A stretch of DNA of 22,744 nucleotides from Thiopontia sp964344135 (GCA_964344135.1 CAYFMF010000028.1:1-22744); one strand, 5' to 3'. Shown: positions 8,507 to 16,224, counted from the first letter of the stretch. Numbers and translations: made by a program. Notes: generated from the sequence alone by a model not told the origin.

Positions 8507-8529
8507 GGCGCATAAGGTACCATAAGGAG

Positions 8530-9879
8530 ATGCATATCCATATTCTCGGTATCTGTGGAACCTTCATGGGAGGTATTGCCCTGCTCGCTCGCGCGGCAGG
8601 CCATACAGTCTCCGGATCGGATGCCAATGTCTATCCCCCGATGAGCACCCAGCTGGAGGAGGCGGGGATTGTGTTGCAGGAGGGGTATGAACCAGCCCAT
8701 CTGGACCCGGCACCCGATATGGTGGTGGCAGGCAATGCGATGAGTCGGGGCAATCCGGCGGTGGAGTATATGCTGGAGCAGGGGATCCCCTACACCTCCG
8801 GCCCACAGTGGCTGGCGGAACACGTGCTTCGGGATCGCTGGGTATTGGCAGTCTCCGGCACCCATGGCAAGACCAGCACGGCCAGTATGCTGGCCTGGAT
8901 TCTGGAGTATGCCGGTCTTGCTCCCGGCTTTCTGATCGGCGGGGTTCCGCAGAACTTTGGGGTCTCCGCACGTCTGGGAGAGCTCCCCTTCTTTGTGGTG
9001 GAGGCGGATGAGTATGACACCGCCTTTTTCGACAAGCGCTCCAAGTTTGTCCACTACCACCCCCGCACCCTGGTCATCAACAACCTGGAGTTTGACCATG
9101 CCGACATCTTTGAGGATCTGGCAGCCATTCAGCGCCAGTTCCACCATCTGATCCGTACCGTTCCGGGGAATGGGCTGATCATCCATCCTGAGCGGGATCC
9201 CGCTGTGGATGAGGTGATCGGGATGGGGTGCTGGACCCCGACAGAGACCATCAATGGGCAGTGGGATGCAGTCCGGGATGATGCAGCATGGAGCCGTTTT
9301 CTGGTCTCGATCGATGGGGTTCCACAGCAGGAGGTGGTGTGGAATCTGACCGGCTACCATAACCGCAGCAACGCGCTGGCGGCGATTGCGGCTGCCCGAC
9401 ATGCGGGTGTGCCGGTCCACCATGCCATCGATGCCCTCTCCCAATTCAGGAATGTTCGGCGTCGCATGGAGGTTCGAGGAGAGGTGAGTGGAGTGACGGT
9501 CTACGATGATTTTGCCCACCACCCAACGGCGATCGAGCTGACCCTCGGGGGGCTTCGGGGAAAGGTGGGAGAGGAGCGGATTCTTGCCATTATGGAGCCG
9601 CGCTCCAATACCATGCGGATGGGGGTGCATCAACAGAGATTGGCGCAATCCTTTGGGCAGGCAGACGAGGTGATGCTGCTTCAGGATGGTGAACTGGATT
9701 GGAGCCTGGAGCAGGCGATGGAGGAGAGCGGTGTACCTGCCTCTATTTTCGAGACAGTGGATCAGATTGTGGATGCCGCTGTAGCATGGTGCCATGCTGG
9801 AGACCACCTGCTGGTGATGAGTAATGGCGGTTTTGGGGGCATCCATGACAAACTGTTGCAGAGGCTGGGGCGGGAATGA
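8530..9879 (+). CDS. mpl: Murein peptide ligase Mpl
   Basis: Recycles cell-wall tripeptide by joining L-Ala-D-Glu-meso-DAP to UDP-N-acetylmuramate in the cytosol, by-passing MurC, MurD and MurE. The 449 residues match the family length. The N-terminal UDP-binding domain starts MHIHILGICGTFMGG, the ATP site is GTHGKTST (110-117), and the central domain shows VEADEYDTAFFDKRSKFVHY (about 157-176) and NNLEFDHADIF. The C-terminal ligase domain has VYDDFAHHPTAI and PRSNTMRMG. The start is fixed by homology, although the nearest AAGGAG (8524-8529) directly touches the ATG; another AAGG lies further upstream. Its end overlaps ubiX by four bases (ATGA), so the two are translationally coupled. Confidence 0.97.
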   Translation: MHIHILGICGTFMGGIALLARAAGHTVSGSDANVYPPMSTQLEEAGIVLQEGYEPAHLDPAPDMVVAGNAMSRGNPAVEYMLEQGIPYTSGPQWLAEHVLRDRWVLAVSGTHGKTSTASMLAWILEYAGLAPGFLIGGVPQNFGVSARLGELPFFVVEADEYDTAFFDKRSKFVHYHPRTLVINNLEFDHADIFEDLAAIQRQFHHLIRTVPGNGLIIHPERDPAVDEVIGMGCWTPTETINGQWDAVRDDAAWSRFLVSIDGVPQQEVVWNLTGYHNRSNALAAIAAARHAGVPVHHAIDALSQFRNVRRRMEVRGEVSGVTVYDDFAHHPTAIELTLGGLRGKVGEERILAIMEPRSNTMRMGVHQQRLAQSFGQADEVMLLQDGELDWSLEQAMEESGVPASIFETVDQIVDAAVAWCHAGDHLLVMSNGGFGGIHDKLLQRLGRE

Positions 9880-10493
9880 GCTGGGATCGAGAGAGTACCG
9901 TCACCCTGGCAGTAACCGGTGCATCGGGTGCAGCCTATGGAGTGCGACTGCTGGAGCAGCTGATCGCGGCCGATCGACGGGTCTGGATGATGCTCTCCGA
10001 TGCGGCACGAATCGTCATCGAGATGGAGCTGGGCCTCTCTCTGCCCCCATCCACGGATGAGGCCGGAAAACTGCTTGGTGAGCGGTACGGCGCCAGAGAG
10101 GGACAGTTGTCACTATTTGGGAAGGGGGATTGGATGTCGCCGGTTGCCAGTGGCAGCAATGCGCCCCATGCGATGGTGGTCTGTCCCTGTTCCATGGGGA
10201 CACTATCCGCCATTGCCCACGGCAGCAGTGATCAGCTGCTGGAGCGGGCAGCGGATGTGATGATCAAGGAGAACCGGAAACTGATTCTGGTTCCGAGAGA
10301 GACCCCCTACTCGGCGATCCATCTGGAGAACATGCTGAAGCTCTCCCGGATTGGGGTCACCATCCTGCCACCCAACCCGGGTTTCTATAATCGGCCCGAG
10401 ACCATCAGTGATCTGGTCGACTTCGTGGTGGCCAGAATCCTCGACCAGCTGGGTATTGAGCAGCAGCTGACCCCCCGCTGGGGAGATCGCTAG
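9876..10493 (+). CDS. ubiX: Flavin prenyltransferase UbiX
   Basis: Makes prenylated FMN, the cofactor that the UbiD decarboxylase needs in ubiquinone synthesis. It is a 205-residue flavodoxin-like protein with the FMN-binding loop VTGASGAAYG (13-22), the VCPCSMGTLSAIAHG segment in the middle, and the conserved PRETPYSAIHLENMLKL (about 140-156) that forms the prenyl-phosphate site. A short insert at about 70-90 (GAREGQLSLFGKGDW) lies before the conserved SGSN region. The start overlaps the mpl stop. Pairing with mpl is known in pseudomonads and probably reflects operon history rather than a shared pathway. The stop lies 3 bases from the convergent sppA stop. Confidence 0.96.
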   Translation: MSWDRESTVTLAVTGASGAAYGVRLLEQLIAADRRVWMMLSDAARIVIEMELGLSLPPSTDEAGKLLGERYGAREGQLSLFGKGDWMSPVASGSNAPHAMVVCPCSMGTLSAIAHGSSDQLLERAADVMIKENRKLILVPRETPYSAIHLENMLKLSRIGVTILPPNPGFYNRPETISDLVDFVVARILDQLGIEQQLTPRWGDR

Positions 10494-10496
10494 TGG

Positions 10497-11417
10497 TTAC
10501 ATCTCCAGCCTGGAGTGGGTGCTCCCCTTCAGCGCGCTGGCCAGACTGGCGGCAAACTGGTTGGCATACTGCTCGAACAGATCGACCTTGGGTGTATAGT
10601 CCACCACCTTCTCGATCCCCAGCGCCTCTGCAATCTCATGGGTGGAGCGGTGTCCGTCAATCAGCCCCAGTCTCCTCGCCTCCTTTCCTACCCAGACCAG
10701 GCCGCTAAAGAGATCCTCTGAACTGGAGAGGGCCTCTCCGCGCCCCTCCCTGACCCGCTCAATAAAGATCTGATGTGTGGTGGCCAGGACATGCTCCCTG
10801 AGGAAATTCTCCGTCTCCTCATCACGGGGCGAAAATGGGTCCAGTAGTGCCTTGTGCTCACCAGCAGTGAGCTCGCGCTGCTCGATTCCATGCTCCTCCA
10901 TGGCACCGACAAAGCCGAATCCACCCATCCGCACCCCAATGGAGCCAATGAGTGAGACCCGGGTTGCATGGATTTCGTCGGCAGCAGTGGCGATGTAGTA
11001 GCAGGCAGAGGTGCAGAGTTCATCGATCGTGACATAGATCCTCTTTTCCGGGTTCTCCTCTCGTGCGGTACGAATCACCTGCCAGAGCCGTTCCGCCTGG
11101 GCGGGGGTCCCTCCGGGAGAGTTGAGCTGAAGTACGATGTGCTGGACCCGTTCATCCTTCACCGCCTTGCGGATGGCGGGGGCAAGTGTCTCTGCGCTGT
11201 TGATGGTCTCGCTGCTGATCTCGCCATGGAGCTTGATTGATGCAATTCGCCTGGCGGGATCAATCTGTTCAACCACACCGGCAGAGATCAGGATCAGCAG
11301 GAGCAGATAACTGATTGCGAGGATGTAGAGGGTGTTCTTGAACCAGCGCCCCTTGCGGATCTCCCGTTTTACCTCCTGGACAGCAGAGGCCAGTTCACTG
11401 GATTGTATGGCAGACAT
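10497..11417 (-). CDS. sppA: Signal peptide peptidase SppA (S49 family)
   Basis: A 306-residue membrane-anchored serine protease of family S49 that degrades cleaved signal peptides in the inner membrane. One membrane segment covers about 28-48. The core shows LQLNSPGGTPAQAE (97-109), the nucleophile Ser137 in TSACYYIA and the general base Lys189 in GEHKALLDPF. The 52-residue Ser-Lys spacing equals that of the short single-domain SppA of Bacillus (Ser147, Lys199). It is the short form, about half the size of E. coli SppA. The residues around the serine are CTSAC rather than the usual ASGG. The ATG is preceded by GGAG at 8 bases. It is the last gene of the minus-strand run. Confidence 0.93.
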   Translation of the reverse strand: MSAIQSSELASAVQEVKREIRKGRWFKNTLYILAISYLLLLILISAGVVEQIDPARRIASIKLHGEISSETINSAETLAPAIRKAVKDERVQHIVLQLNSPGGTPAQAERLWQVIRTAREENPEKRIYVTIDELCTSACYYIATAADEIHATRVSLIGSIGVRMGGFGFVGAMEEHGIEQRELTAGEHKALLDPFSPRDEETENFLREHVLATTHQIFIERVREGRGEALSSSEDLFSGLVWVGKEARRLGLIDGHRSTHEIAEALGIEKVVDYTPKVDLFEQYANQFAASLASALKGSTHSRLEM

Positions 11418-11453
11418 TCTCTTTTCTCCGGTTGGCAGAGGCGGTGCCCCTGT

Positions 11454-11888
11454 TCACTGCTCTCCAAGGACAAGGGGTGGGGCATTCCCTTTTTCACGAA
11501 ACCAGTTGATTGCGGTGAGAATGCCCGGCTGACGGATAACCCACTGCTCCACATGATATTTTCCCGGGAAGTGGGTCATCATGATCCCCAGCAGCAACGT
11601 CAGTAGCCCCTGACCAGGAAGAAAGAGCATCAGGATCCCTGCAACAATCAGGAATACCCCGACCACATTTCGGACCAGATGGATCAGAAGGCGGGCAACC
11701 GGATGCCCCTTGAGTGGCGCGACGGTCGGCTCCCTGGTGTGGTCGAAGTAGTCCTGCGGAATTCGGCTCACCAGCCAGGGGAGGGCCGCAATGGAGGCAA
11801 CCAGCATGATTGCCGATCCAATCCCCAGCCAGAAGAGCATCTCCTCATTGGCGGAAAACCAGTGGGTTAGTGTCTGCCACCACTCCAT
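11454..11888 (-). CDS. Small membrane protein, PGPGW-like
   Basis: A 144-residue inner-membrane protein of unknown function. Hydrophobic segments lie at about 17-41 and 66-100. The second ends in MLFLPGQGLLTLLLGIMM (86-103), the hallmark of the PGPGW-type putative transmembrane family, here with PGQG for PGPG. A basic amphipathic tail follows (HFPGKYHVEQWVIRQPGILT), then INWFREKG. It sits 19 bases after the hemL stop and 36 bases before sppA, so it is almost certainly co-transcribed. No strong ribosome site is visible. Family membership is inferred from the motif; no function can be given. Confidence 0.82.
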   Translation of the reverse strand: MEWWQTLTHWFSANEEMLFWLGIGSAIMLVASIAALPWLVSRIPQDYFDHTREPTVAPLKGHPVARLLIHLVRNVVGVFLIVAGILMLFLPGQGLLTLLLGIMMTHFPGKYHVEQWVIRQPGILTAINWFREKGNAPPLVLGEQ

Positions 11889-11907
11889 TACTGTTTACAG
11901 GTGCCCC

Positions 11908-13188
11908 CTACAGGGTGGCCAGTACCTTGCGGGCGGCATCGATGGTCGCCTGCAGGTCGGCATCACTATGGGCGGCAGAGACGAAGCCGGCCTCGAAGGC
12001 AGAGGGTGCGAGATAGACCCCCTGATCCAGCATGCCGTGGAAGAATTTTCCGAAGCGCTCACCATCACAGGCCATCACCTGCTCAAAGTTTTCGATCTTC
12101 TCCTCAGTGGTGAAGAAGAGGCCAAACATGCCACCGATGCGGTTGCACTGCATCGGGATACTGTTCTCTGCGGCAGCAGCGAGGATACCCTCTGTCAGCT
12201 TTTCTACCTTCTGTTCCAGACTGCTGAAGAAACCGGGAGCGGAGATCAGCTCCAGGGTCTTCATTCCGGCGGCCATTGCCAGCGGATTGCCGGAGAGGGT
12301 CCCCGCCTGGTAGACCGGACCCAGTGGTGCAAGGTGCTCCATGATCTCCCGCTTGCCGCCAAAGGCACCCACCGGCATGCCGCCTCCAATCACCTTTCCC
12401 AGGGTGGTCAGGTCCGGGGTGATCCCCAGCTTGCCCTGTGCCCCTCCCAGGCTGACACGGAATCCGGTCATCACCTCGTCCAGAATCAGCACGCTGCCAT
12501 GCTCATCACAGACCTCGCGCAGCCCCTCCAGGAATCCCGCAACCGGTGGAACACAGTTCATGTTTCCGGCAACCGGCTCGACAATGATGCAGGCGATCTC
12601 GCTGCCGATCTCTGCAAACAGCTCACGCACCTGATCGATGTTGTTGTAGCTCAGGGTCAGGGTGTGTTCGGCCAGTGAGGCGGGAACACCCGGTGAGGTG
12701 GGGACCCCCAGGGTCAGTGCCCCGGATCCCGCCTTCACCAGCAGGGAGTCGGCATGGCCGTGGTAGCACCCCTCAAACTTCACAATCTTGTCGCGTCCGG
12801 TATAGCCGCGGGCCAGACGGATGGCGCTCATGGTGGCCTCGGTACCGGAGCTGACCATCCGTACCATCTCGATGGAGGGGACCAGCTCCTTCACCTTCTC
12901 CGCCATCTGGGTCTCAATCTCGGTTGGGGCCCCAAAGCTGAGTCCGTTGGCGGCGCCCTGCTGTACCACTTTCACAACTTCTGGGTGGGAATGGCCCAGG
13001 ATCATTGGACCCCAGGAGCCAACATAATCGATGTAGCGGTTGCCATCCTCATCAAATGTGTAGGCCCCTTCGGCACGTTGAATATAGACTGGATCTCCGC
13101 CAACACCACGGAAGGCACGGACCGGTGAGTTTACGCCACCAGGGATATGTTGCTGGGCCTCTTCAAAAAGATCGTGTGAGCGGGTCAT
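11908..13188 (-). CDS. hemL: Glutamate-1-semialdehyde 2,1-aminomutase HemL
   Basis: Converts glutamate-1-semialdehyde to 5-aminolevulinate, the committed precursor of heme and other tetrapyrroles (C5 pathway). It is a PLP/PMP-dependent class III aminotransferase of 426 residues, the usual length. Landmarks: HIPGGVNSPVRAF (14-26), the PLP-phosphate loop SSGTEATMSAIRLARG (113-128), LILDEVMTGFRV (234-245) with the cofactor-ring Asp, and the Schiff-base Lys265 in TTLGKVIGGGMPVGAFGG. It follows thiE by 18 bases. The thiD-thiE-hemL order is common in gammaproteobacteria. Confidence 0.98.
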   Translation of the reverse strand: MTRSHDLFEEAQQHIPGGVNSPVRAFRGVGGDPVYIQRAEGAYTFDEDGNRYIDYVGSWGPMILGHSHPEVVKVVQQGAANGLSFGAPTEIETQMAEKVKELVPSIEMVRMVSSGTEATMSAIRLARGYTGRDKIVKFEGCYHGHADSLLVKAGSGALTLGVPTSPGVPASLAEHTLTLSYNNIDQVRELFAEIGSEIACIIVEPVAGNMNCVPPVAGFLEGLREVCDEHGSVLILDEVMTGFRVSLGGAQGKLGITPDLTTLGKVIGGGMPVGAFGGKREIMEHLAPLGPVYQAGTLSGNPLAMAAGMKTLELISAPGFFSSLEQKVEKLTEGILAAAAENSIPMQCNRIGGMFGLFFTTEEKIENFEQVMACDGERFGKFFHGMLDQGVYLAPSAFEAGFVSAAHSDADLQATIDAARKVLATL

Positions 13189-13206
13189 GATATTTTCTCT
13201 TCCTTG

Positions 13207-13848
13207 TTATTGATTTGCCTCAAACAGCTGGCTGATCTCTCTGGCGGCCTGTCGTATATCGTTGGCCCCCAGTACAGAGTGGATAACGGCAACCATGTCG
13301 GCACCGGCATCAATCAGCTCTTTTCCATTGTTGCTGTCTACTCCTCCAATCGCCACGGTTGGCAGCTGCAGCTCTTCCCCTGCCTGAGCCAGGATTCCGG
13401 GGTCTGCCTGTACTGCATCCGGCTTGGCTCTGGAGGGAAAGAACCGGCCAAAGGCGAGATAACTGGCCCCCTGTTCCGCAGCCATCCGTGCGCGATCGAT
13501 CGAATTGTAGCAGGAGACTCCAATGATCGCCTCCTCTCCAAGGAGTTTTCGTGCCTCTCCAATATTGCCATCCTCCACTCCCAGATGGACGCCATCCGCA
13601 GCTGTCTGCTGTGCGAGGTCGAGGTCATCATTCACAATCAGGGGAATTCCCAGTGGGCGGCAGAGGGTAAGGAGATCACTGATCTCCCACAGCTTGCGTT
13701 CCCGGTTGGCATGCTTGTTTCTGTACTGGATGATCCGGGCACCCCCCTGCAGTGCCTCGGCAACGGCGGCAACAAGCCCCACCTGTTCAGTCAGGTGGTG
13801 GTCGGTCAGAACATAGAGCCCCCTGAGTCGGTCGTCCATAAGGTCCAT
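13207..13848 (-). CDS. thiE: Thiamine-phosphate synthase ThiE
   Basis: Joins HMP pyrophosphate (from ThiD) to the thiazole phosphate to make thiamine phosphate. It is a 213-residue TIM barrel with LYVLTDHHL (11-19), the substrate-binding QYRNKHANRE (41-50; the family more often has QLRxK), IPLIVNDDLDLA (68-79), ADGVHLG (84-90), IGVSCYNS (109-116), and a C-terminal VAIGGVDSNNG phosphate loop. Its ATG shares one base with the thiD stop (TAATG), indicating coupled translation. Confidence 0.97.
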   Translation of the reverse strand: MDLMDDRLRGLYVLTDHHLTEQVGLVAAVAEALQGGARIIQYRNKHANRERKLWEISDLLTLCRPLGIPLIVNDDLDLAQQTAADGVHLGVEDGNIGEARKLLGEEAIIGVSCYNSIDRARMAAEQGASYLAFGRFFPSRAKPDAVQADPGILAQAGEELQLPTVAIGGVDSNNGKELIDAGADMVAVIHSVLGANDIRQAAREISQLFEANQ

Positions 13849-14651
13849 TAGTCTCTGTAGCGATCAGGGAAGTGTTGTCCACTCCCCGGTTGATAACCAT
13901 GGGCGAGGCTGTTCCAGGTGAACTCCAGCCCCTCTGTTGCCGCCTCTTCAACCGTTTTTCCCTCTGCCAGGGCTGTGGCAATGGAGGAGGAGAGGGTGCA
14001 CCCTGAGCCGTGGTAGTGGTGAGGCAGTCGTTGCTGCCTGAAGTGTCGGGTCTCTCCGCTGGATTGCAGCAGAAGATGGTGCACCTGGTCGGGCGCCTCT
14101 CCGGAGAGTGGGTGATCGGTTCCGGTAACCAGTAGCGAGCCGCAACCCATCGAGATCAGCTCTGCGCCGCAGGCCTGCAGGGAATCTCCCTCGGGGGCGA
14201 GACGGGCCAGCTCACTGCGATTGGGTGTTGCAATGGCAGCGAGTGGGATCAGCAGGGTGCGGATTGCCTCAATCAGTCCGTCGTCTGAGAGTGTGCCACC
14301 GCCACCACCATGAAGTACCGGATCAAGTACCACCGGAATATCCGGATGCTCGTTCAGCAGGGTATGGATCGCCTCACAGATCTCCACGCTGCCCACCATG
14401 CCGATCTTGATGGCGGCAATGGGAAGGTCGTCCAGTACCACCCGTCCCTGCTGGATCATCAGGTCGAGGGTGGTGGGGTGAAACCCCTCTACAGCGTGGC
14501 TGCTCTGAACGGTCAGGGCGGTGACCACCGTTGCCGCATGTCCCCCAGTTGCACCGATGGTCTCGATATCCGCCTGGATGCCGGCACCCCCCGTTGGGTC
14601 ATGGCCACCAAAGACCAGAATGGTGGGTTTGGTTGATGAGCTGGAGATCAC
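13848..14651 (-). CDS. thiD: HMP / HMP-phosphate kinase ThiD
   Basis: Phosphorylates hydroxymethylpyrimidine twice to give HMP-PP for ThiE. It is a 267-residue ribokinase-fold protein with FGGHDPTGGAGIQADIET (14-31), VTALTVQSS (43-51), VLDPVLHGGGGG (107-118) and the catalytic loop YHGSGCTLSSSIATALA near 208-224, whose Cys is the one seen in ThiD. The start is GTG at 14651, overlapping the yggS stop as GTGA. The N-terminal MISSSSTK is short and polar, so a start a few residues downstream cannot be excluded. No TPP riboswitch was seen before it, as expected if it is read through from yggS. Confidence 0.96.
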   Translation of the reverse strand: MISSSSTKPTILVFGGHDPTGGAGIQADIETIGATGGHAATVVTALTVQSSHAVEGFHPTTLDLMIQQGRVVLDDLPIAAIKIGMVGSVEICEAIHTLLNEHPDIPVVLDPVLHGGGGGTLSDDGLIEAIRTLLIPLAAIATPNRSELARLAPEGDSLQACGAELISMGCGSLLVTGTDHPLSGEAPDQVHHLLLQSSGETRHFRQQRLPHHYHGSGCTLSSSIATALAEGKTVEEAATEGLEFTWNSLAHGYQPGSGQHFPDRYRD

Positions 14652-15340
14652 TGTCGAGCCCCGAAGATATCGGTCCCAACACGGACGATGGTTGCCCCCT
14701 CAGCCACAGCCGCCTCCAGGTCACCGGACATCCCCATCGAGAGGGTATCCAGCTCCATTCCGTTGTGGTTAAGCGCCTCCAGTGCCTCACGCAGCCTGCG
14801 GAAGGGGATGCGTTGCAGTTCGGGATCCGATGCAGCCGCCGGCAGGGTCATCAGGCCACGGAGTCGGATTCCCGGCAGGGTGGCGATCTCACCGGCAAGC
14901 TGGGGGAGTTCGCCGAAGGAGAGCCCCGACTTGCTTGCCTCGCCACTGCTGTTGACCTGTATGCAGAGGTTGAGCGGACCCCTGTTGGGCGGCCGTTGCT
15001 CTCCAAGCCTGCGCGCAATCTTGAGCCGATCCACCCCATGAACCCAGTCGAAATTCTCGGCAATGGTTCGGGTCTTGTTGGACTGAATGGCCCCAATAAA
15101 GTGCCAGACAATCCCCTCAAGTGGAAGCGCCTCGATCTTCCCTATCGCATCCTGAAGGTAGTTCTCCCCAAAGTGGCGCTGACCTGCGGCGTAGGCCTCC
15201 CGCACCATGGAGGCGGGTTTGGTCTTGCTGACGGCGAGCAGTCTTACCGACCCTTCCGGGCGCCCAAACTGCTTCTCGGCATGGGTGATTTTCTGGCGAA
15301 CTCTCTGGATTGCCTGCTGGATGGGGTCCGGGCTGTTCAT
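14648..15340 (-). CDS. yggS: PLP homeostasis protein YggS (PLPBP family)
   Basis: A 230-residue single-domain barrel that binds pyridoxal phosphate without known catalysis and keeps free PLP and amino acid pools in balance. PLP is held by Lys39 in LLAVSKTKP; other landmarks are GENYLQDA, HFIGAIQSNK, GLMTLPA and the phosphate-binding C-terminal MSMGMSGDLEAAVAEG. The ATG at 15340 gives the usual N-terminus; an in-frame ATG at 15364 would add eight residues (MEGVYFTS), and neither has a convincing ribosome site. A TATACT element on this strand (15354-15349) ends 8 bases before the ATG, so the mRNA may be nearly leaderless. It is the first gene of the run to thiD-thiE-hemL. Its upstream DNA is shared with a recQ remnant on the other strand. 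Confidence 0.94.
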   Translation of the reverse strand: MNSPDPIQQAIQRVRQKITHAEKQFGRPEGSVRLLAVSKTKPASMVREAYAAGQRHFGENYLQDAIGKIEALPLEGIVWHFIGAIQSNKTRTIAENFDWVHGVDRLKIARRLGEQRPPNRGPLNLCIQVNSSGEASKSGLSFGELPQLAGEIATLPGIRLRGLMTLPAAASDPELQRIPFRRLREALEALNHNGMELDTLSMGMSGDLEAAVAEGATIVRVGTDIFGARQ

Positions 15341-15344
15341 GCTG

Positions 15345-15488
15345 GTGAAGTATACCCCCTCCATGCCCCAGACTACTCAACAGATTCTACAGACGATTTT
15401 CTGGCATCAGGATTTTCATCCCCACCAGCAGAAGAACATCGTTGATCTTCTGGCTGGAGAGGATACCTTTGTGCCGATACCGGGTTGA
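15345..15488 (+). pseudogene. recQ: 5' remnant of recQ, truncated before Walker A
   Basis: An open frame from ATG 15363 to TGA 15486-15488 encodes 41 residues that align without gaps with the N-terminus of the intact RecQ at 20322, about 25 of 41 being identical. Shared pieces include QQILQT, PHQQ and GEDTFV. By hand count about 89 of 123 bases match, with an 18-base identical stretch (15378-15395 and 20337-20354) and a 14-base one (GAGGATACCTTTGT). The similarity also covers the upstream promoter-like bases from about 15345. The frame stops where the GGGKS ATP-binding loop should start, and the next gene's stop lies 6 bases further on. It cannot be a helicase; expression as a micropeptide is possible but unsupported. 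Confidence 0.85.
15349..15356. promoter_or_regulatory. Symmetric -10-like element between yggS and recQ remnant
   Basis: The bases AGTATACC read as TATACC toward the recQ remnant (6 bases before its ATG) and as TATACT toward yggS (8 bases before its ATG). The intact recQ has the fully palindromic AGTATACT at 20308-20315. A shared -10 element firing both ways is plausible; no good -35 hexamer is visible on either side, so this is tentative. Confidence 0.4.
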
Positions 15489-15494
15489 GACCTG

Positions 15495-15980
15495 CTACAG
15501 CTGTTTGAGGAAGCCGAGGATTTTTTCATCCTCCAGTGCAACCCTGTCCATCGCCTCACCAATCTCACCACCCCAGATCATCGACATCAACTTCATGTTC
15601 ATTGATGCGACGTAGGTTTCACCATCACCCTTTTCATAGACGGCAATGGCACAAGGCATCATCACTGAGACATACTTGTTGTCATCATTGGACAGCAGCT
15701 CGGATGCATACTTGGGATGACAAAGCTCCACGGTCTTGACCCTGCCAACGTCCCGATAACCATTCTTTGACAAGGCTTTCTGGTAGTCATGGATCTTTGG
15801 AACTCCCCATTCCCGGCTCTCTGCATTGTCGATAATCATCTCAATGGTCTGATCATATCCCAGAGGGCTCTGCATCTCATGAATCATCTGTGTAGGCATG
15901 GTCTGCTTTACAAGCACGAGAGCAACAAAAGCACCAATCAGGATGGAACCAGCGGCCAATAACATTACTCTGATTTTCAT
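15495..15980 (-). CDS. DUF302 family protein with N-terminal membrane anchor
   Basis: A 161-residue protein of the DUF302 family, whose function is unknown. A hydrophobic N-terminal segment (4-24) would be a signal anchor or signal peptide, placing the domain in the periplasm. The domain runs about 33-160 and has the family-typical ELCHPKYASELL (85-96), VSVMMPCAIAVYEK (about 104-117) and TYVASMN (122-128). Cys87 and Cys110 are the only cysteines. The ATG at 15980 follows AAAGGAG at a normal distance, a better ribosome site than most neighbours have. The gene is visibly more AT-rich than the flanking genes, and it lies between the recQ remnant and the transporter operon. Confidence 0.85.
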   Translation of the reverse strand: MKIRVMLLAAGSILIGAFVALVLVKQTMPTQMIHEMQSPLGYDQTIEMIIDNAESREWGVPKIHDYQKALSKNGYRDVGRVKTVELCHPKYASELLSNDDNKYVSVMMPCAIAVYEKGDGETYVASMNMKLMSMIWGGEIGEAMDRVALEDEKILGFLKQL

Positions 15981-16136
15981 CGTACTCTCCTTTACTTTTC
16001 TATGTCCTCAACTATATTAAAGTACAATAATATTGCTGGACCATTTCATTCCGGTTTCAATGGTGTTTCAAAGGGCTATTTTGTTGAGTGGAGGGGTCTG
16101 AATTCAGGGGATGGGGACAAGAGGATCATGCATGAA

Positions 16137-16160
16137 CCCTTTCAGTGAGACCTGAAAGGG
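16137..16160. other. Perfect 9-bp hairpin in intergenic gap
   Basis: CCCTTTCAG (16137-16145) and CTGAAAGGG (16152-16160) form a perfect 9-bp stem around a 6-base loop. It lies in the 244-base gap between the ArsB/NhaD-type gene and the DUF302 gene, both read leftward. No run of T follows on either strand, so it is not a standard intrinsic terminator. It could still end or stabilise the transporter transcript, or be part of a dispersed repeat. No gene was recognised in the rest of the gap (15981-16224). Confidence 0.6.
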
Positions 16161-16224
16161 GAGGCCTGCGTGCTACTGAAGAGGAAGACCAGGGTGCAGC
16201 AGTTGAGGGAATTGATTCAGCAAG

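Noticed and set aside
8503..9846. A 447-codon open frame antisense to mpl
   Set aside because: It mirrors mpl almost end to end and has low-complexity composition; mpl is certain.
11791..12678. A 295-codon plus-strand frame across hemL and the small membrane protein gene
   Set aside because: It runs antisense across two well-supported genes; it is His/Gln/Gly-rich shadow sequence.
16141..16219. A short plus-strand frame that looks like the C-terminal end of a coding gene (basic, ending QQVRPG)
   Set aside because: Only about 30 codons between stops, with no start, no ribosome site and no recognisable family.
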